Assembly (NCBI GenBank): GCA_020629715.1
Contig: JAHDCU010000003.1
Span: 1 to 64,000 of the forward strand
Direction of reading: 5' to 3'
From: Saprospiraceae bacterium
Lineage (GTDB): Bacteria > Bacteroidota > Bacteroidia > Chitinophagales > Saprospiraceae
Length of the DNA stretch: 64,000 bases
The notes beneath the pieces were generated by a model that did not search any database, was not told the origin of the DNA, and worked only from the letters and a program-made list of their open reading frames with translations. Shown piece by piece: positions 16,549 through 25,362 of this stretch; position 1 is the stretch's first letter; each line of letters opens with the position of its first letter. Position numbers and translations under genes: made by a program.

Positions 16549-17708
16549 GCTACAGTAGTTTTTATTCTTTCAAATGCTTCTTCTAGCCTTTCATCTACCG
16601 TACAAAGAGAAATTCTCAAATATCCGTCTCCATTAGATCCAAATATTGAACCTGGAGTAATAAAAACTTTAGCCTTTTCTAAGATCCTATCACTCTCAAC
16701 AAAGGAATTAAGCCCTATCGGCAGTTTACCCCAAACAAATAATCCTGCAGAGTTTAGCTGATAATCTACACCCAAATGATCAAAGATCTTAATAGCAATC
16801 TGCTTTCTCTTTCTATATATTTCATTGAGACTTCCAAACCATTCTCCACCTAATTCGAGCGCTTTGGCAGCAGCAATTTGCATGGGTTTAAACATGCCAG
16901 AGTCCATGTTGCTTTTGAACTTTATGACTTCTGCAATGATCTTTGATGATGCTGCAAGAGCCCCTATCCTCCAACCTGCCATATTATAGCACTTGCTTAA
17001 CGAGACTAATTCTATGGCGCAATCCAATGATCCTTTGATCTGATGAATGCTATGCACCTCATCATTAAGTATGAAAGCATAAGGATTATCGTGGCAAATT
17101 AGGATATCATGTCTTTTCCCAAAATCAACCAAGCTTTGAAATAAGTCTTTACTTCCTTTGGCTCCTGTGGGCATATGAGGATAGTTGACCCACATGATTT
17201 TCACTTTAGATAGATCTCCTAATTGTTCAATTTCTTTAAAATCTGGGTGCCAATCGTTATCTGCTGAAAGATAATATGGTATTATTTCTGCGCCTGCAAT
17301 CTTAGCAGTTGCGGCATATGCAGGATATCCTGGATTAGGAATCAACACTTGATCTCCTGCTTGTAGAAAAGCCATTGAGATGTGCATGATTCCTTCCTTT
17401 GAACCTATAAGAGGTAATATATTTTGCTCGGCATCGAGTCTTATGTCAAAATACTTTTGATACCATTTTTTAAATGCCTGCTTTAGTAATGGATGACCAT
17501 AATAAGATTGGTAGCCATGCGCATCTGATTGACTAGAAGACTCCTGTAATGTCGCGATAACTTCGGGAGGAGGAGGTAAATCTGGACTACCTATACCCAA
17601 ATTAATAATATCCATTCCAGAAGCATTCATCTCTCTTATCTCGGCCAATTTTTTGGCAAAGAAGTAAGTCTCCACAGCGGATATTCTATGTGCAACTTGA
17701 ATACTCAT
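16545..17708 (-). CDS. Class I/II PLP-dependent aminotransferase (aromatic pathway)
   Basis: Aminotransferase of 387 aa, fold type I. Motifs: NLGIGSPDLPPP (N-terminal substrate segment), NPGYPAYAATAKIAG, HDNPYAFIL (the Asp/Asn pair binding the PLP ring), and SLSKCYNMAGWRIGALAAS, where the K of SLSK is the Schiff-base lysine; YLRISLCT has the carboxylate-binding arginine. Position between pheA and tyrA implies that it converts phenylpyruvate and 4-hydroxyphenylpyruvate to Phe and Tyr, or prephenate to arogenate; the family itself is broader (Asp, LL-DAP and others). Overlaps both neighbours by 4 nt. Confidence 0.87.
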   Translation of the reverse strand: MSIQVAHRISAVETYFFAKKLAEIREMNASGMDIINLGIGSPDLPPPPEVIATLQESSSQSDAHGYQSYYGHPLLKQAFKKWYQKYFDIRLDAEQNILPLIGSKEGIMHISMAFLQAGDQVLIPNPGYPAYAATAKIAGAEIIPYYLSADNDWHPDFKEIEQLGDLSKVKIMWVNYPHMPTGAKGSKDLFQSLVDFGKRHDILICHDNPYAFILNDEVHSIHQIKGSLDCAIELVSLSKCYNMAGWRIGALAASSKIIAEVIKFKSNMDSGMFKPMQIAAAKALELGGEWFGSLNEIYRKRKQIAIKIFDHLGVDYQLNSAGLFVWGKLPIGLNSFVESDRILEKAKVFITPGSIFGSNGDGYLRISLCTVDERLEEAFERIKTTVA

Positions 17709-18235
17709 GAGACTTTTCTTTTGATAAATCTTAAATACTCTTTATTCGTGATGGGATCATGGACCGTACCGCAAGCCTCAAAACCACACTTTGCTAAGAC
17801 TCTTTTGGATCCAATATTTCCTAAAGTTGTAATTGCTAGAATGACGTCAAACTTCAGGACTTTCATCCCATACTCTAATATTTTTTGAGCTACTCTAGTC
17901 ATTATTCCATTTCCTTCATGAGCGGGTAAGATACCAAAACCTAAATCTGGATATTCTAGATATGGCCGCTTGATGTACCCTATGAGACCTATTGCTTGGC
18001 GATTTGATTTTTGTACAATTACGTACATGCCATATCCTAGTTCTTTATAGGATGATATCAACATACTTTCTATATATCTCGAGGCATCTAATATGGTATT
18101 TATACTTCGATCACCAATATATTTTAACCATGAGCTAGAATTCATTAGTTCATACATGAAATACTTATCACTACTTTGAGCATTTCTTACATAGTGATGC
18201 TCTGTCTCAATGATATGTTGCTCAACATTATTCAT
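17705..18235 (-). CDS. GNAT family N-acetyltransferase in the aromatic operon
   Basis: Protein of 176 aa of the RimJ/RimL type of GNAT acetyltransferases. Features are FGILPAHEGNGIMTRVAQKILEY in short form, with the acetyl-CoA-binding segment HEGNGIMTRV (Q/RxxGxG/A-like), then LAITTLGNIGSKRVLAKCGF, typical of this group, and VHDPI near the end. It lies between pheA and the aminotransferase and overlaps both by 4 nt, so it must be translated with them. Its substrate is unknown; an amino acid or a protein N-terminus are both possible. Confidence 0.85.
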   Translation of the reverse strand: MNNVEQHIIETEHHYVRNAQSSDKYFMYELMNSSSWLKYIGDRSINTILDASRYIESMLISSYKELGYGMYVIVQKSNRQAIGLIGYIKRPYLEYPDLGFGILPAHEGNGIMTRVAQKILEYGMKVLKFDVILAITTLGNIGSKRVLAKCGFEACGTVHDPITNKEYLRFIKRKVS

Positions 18236-19074
18236 GATATCTCAAAATGATCCCTCTTATAAACACCTAGCACCTTTGACTCTGTCGATAAATTGAATAA
18301 TTGACCTATAAATGACTGAAACTTACTGTACTCATCAAATTCTACATCCATATGAAAAAAATACTCTCTCAACTTTCCTATAACTGGAAAAGACTGTAGT
18401 TTACTCAAATTCAAATCTAGATTTTCAATGCATTGTAGCACCTTAAGTAATTGACCTTTCTTATCTGGAATTCTGACATATACAGAAGCCTTATCCACTT
18501 CTGCTTCATTTACGATTTCGCGATCTCTCTGTAAAATGAAAAACCTAGTATAATTTAGTTTATTAGTCTCTATCCCTTCATCGAGTACATGAAGTCCATA
18601 TAGCCGTGCAGCATCTTTACTGGCTATACATGCTTGGCGACCATCTTGACTCTCACTTATTTTGAGGGCACTTAAAGCGGTATCTTCTGATTCTATGAGC
18701 TTAGTATTATTGTATTCTCTTTTTAAGTATTGTATGCACTGATTTAGAGCCATCGGGTGAGAGCTGATTGCCTTTATATTTTTTTTCTTTACACCAGGCA
18801 GTGCCATAAGATTGAGTTCTATCCTATGATAAATCTCTCCACTAATCCAGAAACCATATTCTCTCAATATTCTGTAATTTTGCAAAATGGTTCCTGCTAT
18901 AGAATTTTCTATAGCCATAATGGCCATATCTACTTTTGAATCCATCAATGTATCTGCCAATATGCCAAAAGTATCTGCTGGCACCAACTCTAAAGAGCTG
19001 TCATTAAAATATCTATGAGCCGCTTCTCCATGGAAACATCCAGGATATCCTTGTATGACAATTTTTTTACTCAA
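18232..19074 (-). CDS. pheA: Prephenate dehydratase
   Basis: Monofunctional prephenate dehydratase, 280 aa from the TTG at 19074 (MSKKIVIQGYPG), which places the conserved GYPGCFHGEAA at the normal distance from the N-terminus. A TTG at 19095 is also in frame, but lies in the T-run of the attenuator; there is no in-frame ATG before the conserved part. It converts prephenate to phenylpyruvate. IENSIAGTI matches the catalytic-region motif, NYTRFFIL carries the TRF motif, and an ACT domain (about 190-275: DKASVYVRIPDKKGQLLKVL) binds Phe for feedback inhibition. First gene of the operon and preceded by a leader-peptide attenuator. Confidence 0.93.
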   Translation of the reverse strand: MSKKIVIQGYPGCFHGEAAHRYFNDSSLELVPADTFGILADTLMDSKVDMAIMAIENSIAGTILQNYRILREYGFWISGEIYHRIELNLMALPGVKKKNIKAISSHPMALNQCIQYLKREYNNTKLIESEDTALSALKISESQDGRQACIASKDAARLYGLHVLDEGIETNKLNYTRFFILQRDREIVNEAEVDKASVYVRIPDKKGQLLKVLQCIENLDLNLSKLQSFPVIGKLREYFFHMDVEFDEYSKFQSFIGQLFNLSTESKVLGVYKRDHFEIS

Positions 19075-19093
19075 TTTCTGATTTCTTATAATC

Positions 19094-19128
19094 AAAAAAG
19101 GAGCCCAAAATGAATTGGACTCCTTTTT
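19094..19128 (-). terminator. Attenuator terminator of the pheA operon
   Basis: On the minus strand AAAAAGGAGTCC (19128..19117) pairs with GGGCTCCTTTTT (19106..19095), a 12-bp stem with one G-U pair and a 10-nt loop, ending in six T. It lies between the leader peptide and pheA and stops about 20 nt before the pheA start chosen here. AGTCC of the 5' arm (19121..19117) is complementary to GGACT (19160..19156) at the end of the leader peptide gene, a possible antiterminator pairing. On the plus strand the hairpin also has a short T-run. Confidence 0.88.
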
Positions 19129-19150
19129 AATATTCTTACGATATACTTAT

Positions 19151-19216
19151 TCAGCAGTCCTTTTCTTCCGAATAGAAATAGTAAAAGCTAAAAAAGTATG
19201 TTCGATAATTTCTCAT
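19151..19216 (-). CDS. Phe/Tyr leader peptide of the pheA operon attenuator
   Basis: Small ORF of 21 codons, too short for ordinary gene calling. It starts with ATG at 19216 and stops with TGA at 19153..19151. It begins MRNYRT and residues 7-15 read YFFSFYYFY: 8 of 9 consecutive codons are Phe or Tyr (4 Phe, 4 Tyr, plus another Tyr at residue 4), then SEEKDC. Phe/Tyr-rich runs in a short peptide directly upstream of a terminator and of pheA are the hallmark of ribosome-mediated attenuation. Stalling on these codons at low Phe or Tyr would leave the leader end free to pair with the terminator arm. It begins 7 nt after a -7 promoter box. Confidence 0.88.
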   Translation of the reverse strand: MRNYRTYFFSFYYFYSEEKDC

Positions 19217-19223
19217 TTCGATC

Positions 19224-19255
19224 CAAACATAGTGTATTTCTTCCAATTAATACAA
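19224..19255 (-). promoter_or_regulatory. Promoter of the pheA leader/operon
   Basis: On the minus strand TTG (19255..19253), 21-nt spacer, TATGTTTG (19231..19224): a full match to TTG-N19-21-TAnnTTTG. The box ends 7 nt before the leader-peptide ATG, so the leader peptide is probably translated from a near-leaderless mRNA. Confidence 0.72.
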
Positions 19256-19388
19256 GCGTTTGGTGATAATATATATTAAGCAGCCTTTCAATCAAATGTT
19301 ATAATCATGGGTGTAAATTGAAAATAATAGTTGTGTAAATTGAAAATTTTATACTGCTTTTATAGATATCTATATCTCTAGAAGTATA

Positions 19389-20524
19389 ATGCAAGGTATT
19401 GAATACGAGCTCACTAAATTTCCAATATTGATAATCACTGGGCCTCGACAACCAGGAAAAACAACCATGCTTAAAAATGAACTTTCTCAGTACAGATATG
19501 TCACTCTAGAAAATCCTGATAATCGAGAATATGCAGAAAAGATACTAAAGGCTTTTTAGAAGAGTACGACGATAAAGTTATTTTTGATGAAGTACAGATA
19601 GTACCTAGACTATTTTCATACCTACAAGCTATTGTAGATGATAAGCGAATTATGGGGCAATATATTTTGACGGGTTCTCATAATTTCCACCTCATGGAAC
19701 AACTTACTAAGACCTTAGCAGGGCGAGTTGCCATTTTCACTCTATTTCCTCTGGACCTAAAAGAGCGTAATTCGCATGGTTTAATACCAGAAAACATTAA
19801 AGAACTGATCACTACAGGTTTTTATCCAGCCATCTACGATCGTATAATCAATCCAGATCGATATTGCTCTGATTATATCAAGACCTATGCCAATAAAGAT
19901 GTCACTTTATTGGTAAATATTCAAAACCAAACTGCATTTAATCGATTTTTGAAGCTTTATGCAGGGAGAGAAGGATCATTACTGAATTATATCAAGCAGG
20001 TCAGCGACACTGGGATAAGCCATGCCACAGCTAGTAACTGGAAGACACTTCTAGAAGCAGGTTACATCTCATATGAGCAACTTCCATTTTTTAATAATTT
20101 CAATAAACGCCAAACAAAAAGCCCTAAACTCTACTTTTATAACACTGATCTTTTATGTCATTTATTAAACATAAGGAATGAGGAGTTGAGCCCGAGCCAC
20201 CCTTACTGGGGGCATATTTTTGAAAACTTTATCATTACAGAATTAGTAAAGTTAAATGCCCACTTTCATCAATACAAAGAGTTTTATTATTGGAGAAATT
20301 CACATGGTAATGAACTAGACTTTATCGTCCCAGACTTAAAGGGAATACATGCTTACGAAGTAAAAGCAACTAGGACGATCGAAACAAAGTTATTTAAAGG
20401 ATTGGATTACTTTAAAAACATTGCTGGAGACCTATTATTGAGCCAAACTCTTTATCATGCTGGCACAACTAATCAAAACAGGACTAATTATACTGTAAGA
20501 GCTTGGAGATCCCTCATAGATTAA
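19389..20524 (+). pseudogene. AAA ATPase with DUF4143 domain, frameshifted
   Basis: Two reading frames together encode one ATP-binding protein of the AAA_14/DUF4143 family. The first frame (19389-19559) gives MQGIEYELTKFP, the Walker A segment TGPRQPGKTTM and YRYVTLENPDNREYAEK, then goes out of frame and meets TAG. The second frame resumes with DTKGFLEEYDDKVIFDEVQ (Walker B) from 19541 on and continues to 20524 with QYILTGSHNFHLM, the DUF4143 part and the nuclease-like HGNELDFIVPDLKGIHAYEVKA near the C-terminus. The shift fits loss of one A in the AAAA run at 19537-19540. It may be a real pseudogene or an assembly error. These ATPases often occur in mobile or toxin-like contexts; no partner is seen. 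Without the shift the length would be about 378 aa, normal for the family. Confidence 0.8.
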
Positions 20525-22056
20525 TCGCTCTTGATTTTAGATTTTACAATACTACTAAAGCTTTTATTCTCAATTTTTGTTTCTAGCCAGGAGATGATGT
20601 CAAAATAAAGCATAGGACGGCGCTCATATCTTTGTTCAGCTATCACCTCCAGCTTGGCTTTAAAAATTATAAATTCTTGTTTCATCTCTGACCTAATCAT
20701 ATTTGGAATACGTCGTATAAATCTCATCATCTCTCGTTGTATAGCTTGCATATTATACATTCTGAGTAAAAATCGATATACTGATTTAACTTGATAAGAG
20801 ACCAAACTATCATTACCTAGCTCCCAGTGGCTGATAAGACTTAAGATCCGAGCAAAACACTGCAAATCTTCTAACAAAGAACTATACACTTTATTGATGA
20901 TCAGATTGACATAATCAATAGTCTTATCATAGTGCTCTGCACCAAAATAAATGCAAGCCATCTTGTAATATAGAGTAGTCAACTTCTGCACATCCCAACC
21001 ATGGTTTTCGTTTTCTAGAAAATGAGATATATGATCTATGTAAATTACCCCCTCTTCGTATTCTCCATTGAGAAAGTATCGATTACATCCATGTACAAAT
21101 GTATATAACTGCCACTGAGATTTTACATTTATACTCAGATTATACTGCTCAACAAAAGAGACAAATTGATCATACTCAGGCATAAACTTATCTAGTCTAT
21201 TAAGCATAAACAAACTATTGAGTTTATTATTCATCCCCTTCAGATAAAGTATCTTCTTCCACCTAAACAGATTTTGATCCGCCCTATACAATTCGACCCA
21301 TTTTAAACTATATCGATACGCATTTGGAAAATCCTGAGCAAGATTATAAAACCAGACGTAAGATTGATAGAGATAGACTTTTTGCAAACTCTCTAATTCA
21401 CTCTCTGATGCGGGGGGAAGGTTGCTATTGAAAAAGTGCTTAAGACGCTCATAGCCACGTTCAGATTTGACGTATCCTTTTTCTAAAAAAAGGCCATAGA
21501 GCAGGAGGCTCAAATTCGATAACTTTCTTGTTAGGTTCAGATTCTTAACTACCAAATCAGACTGCTCATTTAAGGCCAGGGCCTTTGGAGACATACTACC
21601 CGTCACATGTTGAGATTCTACCAGCTTTTCAAAATCCAGTATCCCAAGAGCCAGAGTATCACGTTGTATTTCTAATGCTTTTCTCTTGACCTTGTCTACG
21701 ATATCAAGGCTAGCCCGATACATGCCTTTAGAATAGAGCACCTCGGCATAATCCACATGTTCTCTGATATTTATAACCTCATTGGTCTTACGATGCAACA
21801 ATCTTAAGCACGTCAATAATTGAGCATATAAACTCGATTTAACGTTTGACAATTGCGACTCTTTTAGTTGAGGGATTTTATTAAATATTCTGATCTCATC
21901 ATATTTCGATGATTTATCCAGTACATCAAATAACTTGATGAATAGCGGCGCTTGTGCTGACTGTATTCTATTTACGTACAGCTTAAAAGATCGCTTCTCC
22001 GACTTAGTCATTCGAGAAATCAAATCAAACAAATAGCTATTTTTATGTTTGGGCAT
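20521..22056 (-). CDS. Helical protein of unknown function
   Basis: Protein of 511 aa, almost entirely alpha-helical, without signal peptide or membrane segments. It begins MPKHKNSYLFDLISRMTKSE and has a basic patch (KSEKRSFKLYVNRIQ) near the N-terminus. Several helical pairs with aromatic and leucine spacing look TPR-like (for example KMACIYFGAEHYDKTIDYVN), which would fit a scaffold protein. I do not recognise a family with a known role. The stop overlaps the ATPase pseudogene end by 4 nt on the opposite strand, and the start is divergent from leuA with 143 bp between. Confidence 0.65.
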   Translation of the reverse strand: MPKHKNSYLFDLISRMTKSEKRSFKLYVNRIQSAQAPLFIKLFDVLDKSSKYDEIRIFNKIPQLKESQLSNVKSSLYAQLLTCLRLLHRKTNEVINIREHVDYAEVLYSKGMYRASLDIVDKVKRKALEIQRDTLALGILDFEKLVESQHVTGSMSPKALALNEQSDLVVKNLNLTRKLSNLSLLLYGLFLEKGYVKSERGYERLKHFFNSNLPPASESELESLQKVYLYQSYVWFYNLAQDFPNAYRYSLKWVELYRADQNLFRWKKILYLKGMNNKLNSLFMLNRLDKFMPEYDQFVSFVEQYNLSINVKSQWQLYTFVHGCNRYFLNGEYEEGVIYIDHISHFLENENHGWDVQKLTTLYYKMACIYFGAEHYDKTIDYVNLIINKVYSSLLEDLQCFARILSLISHWELGNDSLVSYQVKSVYRFLLRMYNMQAIQREMMRFIRRIPNMIRSEMKQEFIIFKAKLEVIAEQRYERRPMLYFDIISWLETKIENKSFSSIVKSKIKSD

Positions 22057-22140
22057 TGACCTATTTTATACTCTATTCTGTTGATATCTAATTATTTAAA
22101 TATTAAATAATCCATTTGAACTCCGTAATACATCAGAAAT

Positions 22141-22163
22141 ATAGTCTAAACAACATAGACTAT
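22141..22163 (+). promoter_or_regulatory. Hairpin or operator in the leuA upstream region
   Basis: ATAGTCTA (22141-22148) and TAGACTAT (22156-22163) form a perfect 8-bp inverted repeat with a 7-nt loop, followed by CAAAATATTTTT and 37 nt before the leuA ATG. It may be a regulator site or a weak terminator-like hairpin. No Leu-rich leader peptide was found before it. Confidence 0.4.
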
Positions 22164-22199
22164 CAAAATATTTTTACTGTAGATAATTAAATCAATAGT

Positions 22200-23363
22200 A
22201 TGGGTACTACTAAAATACATATTTTCGACACCACTCTTAGAGATGGAGAACAAGTGCCAGGATGTAAACTCAATCACAACCAAAAGATCATTGTGGCTAA
22301 AGCTTTAGAAAATCTTGGTGTAGATGTTATAGAAGCCGGTTTCCCGATATCTAGTCCTGGTGATTTCGAAGCTGTTGAACTCATCAGTAAAAATATAAAG
22401 CATACGACCGTTTGTGGATTATCTAGATCAGTAGAAAAAGATATTAAAACAGCCGCTGAAGCTTTAAAGTATGCAGCTAGACCACGAATCCATACTGGTA
22501 TTGGTACTTCTGAGATGCATATAAAGTATAAATTCAATAGTACCCGAGATAAGATTTTGGAAAGAGCCGTAGCTGCTGTAAAATATGCAAAATCATTCGT
22601 GGAGGATGTAGAATTTTATGCCGAAGATGCTGGTCGTACTGACAACGAATATCTTGCTAGAGTATGCGAGGCAGTCGTAGCGGCAGGAGCTACAGTACTG
22701 AATATACCAGATACTACGGGGTATTGCTTACCTCATGAATACGGTGAAAAAATTGCGTACCTAAGAGATAATGTAAAGGGAATAGAAAAAGCAATCTTAT
22801 CTACTCACTGCCATAATGATCTTGGCCTAGCAACTGCCAATTCCATAGCAGGCATCGAGAATGGTGCTCGTCAAATAGAATGCACTATAAATGGTATTGG
22901 AGAGAGAGCGGGCAATACTTCACTAGAGGAAGTAGCCATGATCATTCAACATCGATACGCAGAGCTTTTCAATCACAATATCGTATCAAGACAATTAAAC
23001 AGTATAAGCCAATTGGTATCAGATAGTATGTCCATGCCGGTACAGCCAAACAAAGCAATTGTTGGTGAAAATGCATTTGCACATTCCTCAGGAATACATC
23101 AAGACGGGGTCATCAAAAACAGAGAAAATTATGAAATTATAGATCCTGCAGAAGTAGGGGTAGATCAATCTTCTATAATACTTACCGCAAGAAGTGGTAG
23201 AGCAGCCCTTGCTTATAGAGCAAAAGAAATAGGACATAACCTAAGTAAAGATGAATTAGACATTGTGTATGCTCAATTCATAAAAGTAGCTGATCAGAAA
23301 AAAGAAGTATACGATGCTGATCTGCAAGGTATACTTTCTACATCATTTGCAAGAGCGATATAA
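22200..23363 (+). CDS. leuA: 2-isopropylmalate synthase (short form)
   Basis: HMGL-like TIM-barrel enzyme of 387 aa, first step of leucine synthesis (acetyl-CoA plus 2-oxoisovalerate). [13 protein letters not shown] at the N-terminus carries the metal-binding and catalytic residues, and [15 protein letters not shown] holds the HxH metal site; [16 protein letters not shown] is also typical. At 387 aa it ends after the catalytic and linker region ([18 protein letters not shown], then [18 protein letters not shown]) and lacks the C-terminal LeuA dimer domain of about 120 aa that gives leucine feedback in the long enzymes. Homocitrate or citramalate synthase are possible alternatives, but position directly before leuC, leuD and leuB favours LeuA. 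Confidence 0.9.
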   Translation: MGTTKIHIFDTTLRDGEQVPGCKLNHNQKIIVAKALENLGVDVIEAGFPISSPGDFEAVELISKNIKHTTVCGLSRSVEKDIKTAAEALKYAARPRIHTGIGTSEMHIKYKFNSTRDKILERAVAAVKYAKSFVEDVEFYAEDAGRTDNEYLARVCEAVVAAGATVLNIPDTTGYCLPHEYGEKIAYLRDNVKGIEKAILSTHCHNDLGLATANSIAGIENGARQIECTINGIGERAGNTSLEEVAMIIQHRYAELFNHNIVSRQLNSISQLVSDSMSMPVQPNKAIVGENAFAHSSGIHQDGVIKNRENYEIIDPAEVGVDQSSIILTARSGRAALAYRAKEIGHNLSKDELDIVYAQFIKVADQKKEVYDADLQGILSTSFARAI

Positions 23364-23368
23364 TTATT

Positions 23369-24763
23369 ATGGCAAAGACTTTATTTGACAAAATCTGGGA
23401 CGCCCATGTTGTGAAAGATATTGATAGCACTAGACAGGTTATTTATATCGATCGACATTTTATACATGAAGTGACTAGCCCTCAAGCCTTTTCTGGATTA
23501 AGAAATCGAGGTATTGAATTGTTCAGAACTAAACAAACTACCGCTACAGCTGATCATAATGTACCTACTTTAAACCAACACCTTCCTATCAAAGACCCTC
23601 TATCAAGATCTCAGGTAGATACTTTAACAGAAAACTGCAAAGAATTTGGAGTTAACTTATATCATCTAGGTCATGAATTACAAGGTATAGTCCATGTAAT
23701 AGGGCCTGAACTCGGTATTACAAGACCAGGAATGACCATCGTATGTGGCGATAGTCATACCTCTACACATGGTGCATTTGGAAATATTGCATTTGGGATC
23801 GGTACTTCTCAAGTAGAGCAGGTATTTGCAAGTCAATGCTTGATATTATCGAAGCCAAAAACAATGAGAATTACGGTTGATGGCATTCTTCAAGACGGTG
23901 TTTCTGCAAAAGATGTGATCTTATATATCATCTCTAAGCTTACAGCAGCAGGAGGTACAGGGTATTTTGTTGAATACGCGGGTAGTACAATCAGCTCAAT
24001 GAGTATGGAAGAAAGAATGACTGTATGTAATATGAGTATTGAAATGGGAGCTCGTGGCGGAATGATTGCTCCGGATGAAACTACTTTTGAGTACATAAAG
24101 GATAGAAAATTTGCTCCTAAAGACAAGGAATATAAGCAGGCTCTACAGCAATGGAAAACTCTATATTCTGATCATGGAGCAAGCTTTGATCAAGAATATA
24201 CTTTTGATGCAGCCGATATTGGCCCCATGCTTACGTACGGCACTAATCCAGGAATGGGTATTCAAGTAAACGAACAAATCCCGAATATATCAGAATATCT
24301 TGATCCCAAGCAATTGACTAAATCTCTTGACTATATGGGATTACAACAAGGTCAATTACTTGAAGGTCAAGAAATTCAACATGTATTCATCGGATCTTGC
24401 ACCAATGCCAGAATAGAAGATTTGAGGAAGGTAGCCAATTTCGTACAGGGCAAACAAAAAGCAGATCATGTACAGGCCTGGATAGTCCCTGGCTCCAAGC
24501 AAGTAGAAAAACAAGCCAAAGAAGAAGGACTAGACACGGTATTTGCTGATGCAGGATTTCAACTTAGAGAGCCAGGATGCTCTGCTTGTCTGGGCATGAA
24601 TGAAGATAAAGTACCTGCAGGTGATTATTGCATTTCTACTTCAAATCGAAATTTTGAAGGAAGGCAGGGTCCTGGTGCTCGTACCATTTTGGCTAGTCCA
24701 CTAAGTGCCGCAGCCGCAGCAATAGAAGGAAAAATTGTAGATGTCAGAAAATATATGAACTAA
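23369..24763 (+). CDS. leuC: 3-isopropylmalate dehydratase large subunit
   Basis: LeuC, 464 aa, aconitase family, isomerises 2-isopropylmalate to 3-isopropylmalate together with Leu[16 protein letters not shown] is the usual start. [13 protein letters not shown] and the [4Fe-4S] ligand regions [12 protein letters not shown] and [15 protein letters not shown] are intact, with [13 protein letters not shown] near the end. It follows leuA by 5 bp and its stop overlaps the leuD start (TAATGG). Confidence 0.97.
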   Translation: MAKTLFDKIWDAHVVKDIDSTRQVIYIDRHFIHEVTSPQAFSGLRNRGIELFRTKQTTATADHNVPTLNQHLPIKDPLSRSQVDTLTENCKEFGVNLYHLGHELQGIVHVIGPELGITRPGMTIVCGDSHTSTHGAFGNIAFGIGTSQVEQVFASQCLILSKPKTMRITVDGILQDGVSAKDVILYIISKLTAAGGTGYFVEYAGSTISSMSMEERMTVCNMSIEMGARGGMIAPDETTFEYIKDRKFAPKDKEYKQALQQWKTLYSDHGASFDQEYTFDAADIGPMLTYGTNPGMGIQVNEQIPNISEYLDPKQLTKSLDYMGLQQGQLLEGQEIQHVFIGSCTNARIEDLRKVANFVQGKQKADHVQAWIVPGSKQVEKQAKEEGLDTVFADAGFQLREPGCSACLGMNEDKVPAGDYCISTSNRNFEGRQGPGARTILASPLSAAAAAIEGKIVDVRKYMN

Positions 24764-25356
24764 TGGAAGCATTTATCAAGTTCGAGAGCACCGCCATTCC
24801 GCTTCCAATAGAGAATGTGGATACTGATCAGATCATCCCTGCCAGATTTTTGAAAGCAATTACCAAAGAAGGATTTGGTGACAATCTTTTTAGAGATTGG
24901 CGATTTGATCGTAACAATAATGAGATCGCAGATTTCGTACTCAATAATCCAAAATACAGTGGACAAATACTCGTAGCTGGAAAAAATTTTGGCTGTGGAT
25001 CGAGCCGTGAGCATGCGGCTTGGGCTTTAGATGGTTATGGGATAAAAGTCGTAGTATCCAGTTTTTTTGCTGATATTTTCAAAGGGAATGCATTAAATAA
25101 TGGCATCCTCCCCATACAAGTATCAGACGATCAATTAGATATAATTTTTAAAACCATCGAAGAGGATCATCAAGCAGCTTTTGAGATAGATCTCGAAGCT
25201 CAACAATTTACAATATGTAAAAAAGGCATCCATATAAACTTTGAAATAGATAACTACAAAAAAGAGTGTCTACTAAAAGGCTATGATGACATAGACTATC
25301 TACTTGACCTCAAAGAAGAGATCGTAGCATTTGAAAATCAAAGAACGATATATTAA
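24763..25356 (+). CDS. leuD: 3-isopropylmalate dehydratase small subunit
   Basis: LeuD, 197 aa, swivelling-domain partner of LeuC. Motifs: [14 protein letters not shown] near the N-terminus, [17 protein letters not shown] (the substrate-binding loop), and [18 protein letters not shown]. Overlaps leuC by 1 nt, so the two subunits are translationally coupled. leuB follows after 6 bp. Confidence 0.97.
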   Translation: MEAFIKFESTAIPLPIENVDTDQIIPARFLKAITKEGFGDNLFRDWRFDRNNNEIADFVLNNPKYSGQILVAGKNFGCGSSREHAAWALDGYGIKVVVSSFFADIFKGNALNNGILPIQVSDDQLDIIFKTIEEDHQAAFEIDLEAQQFTICKKGIHINFEIDNYKKECLLKGYDDIDYLLDLKEEIVAFENQRTIY

Positions 25357-25362
25357 AATTAA

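Noticed and set aside
19389-19560. Programmed frameshift in the AAA/DUF4143 gene
   Set aside because: There is no slippery heptamer or downstream structure typical for programmed shifts, and the family is not known to use one; a simple 1-nt deletion explains it.
22057-22199. Search for a leucine leader peptide before leuA
   Set aside because: No ATG-started short frame with Leu codons exists in this spacer, so the hairpin at 22141-22163 cannot be called an attenuator of the same type as pheA and ilv.
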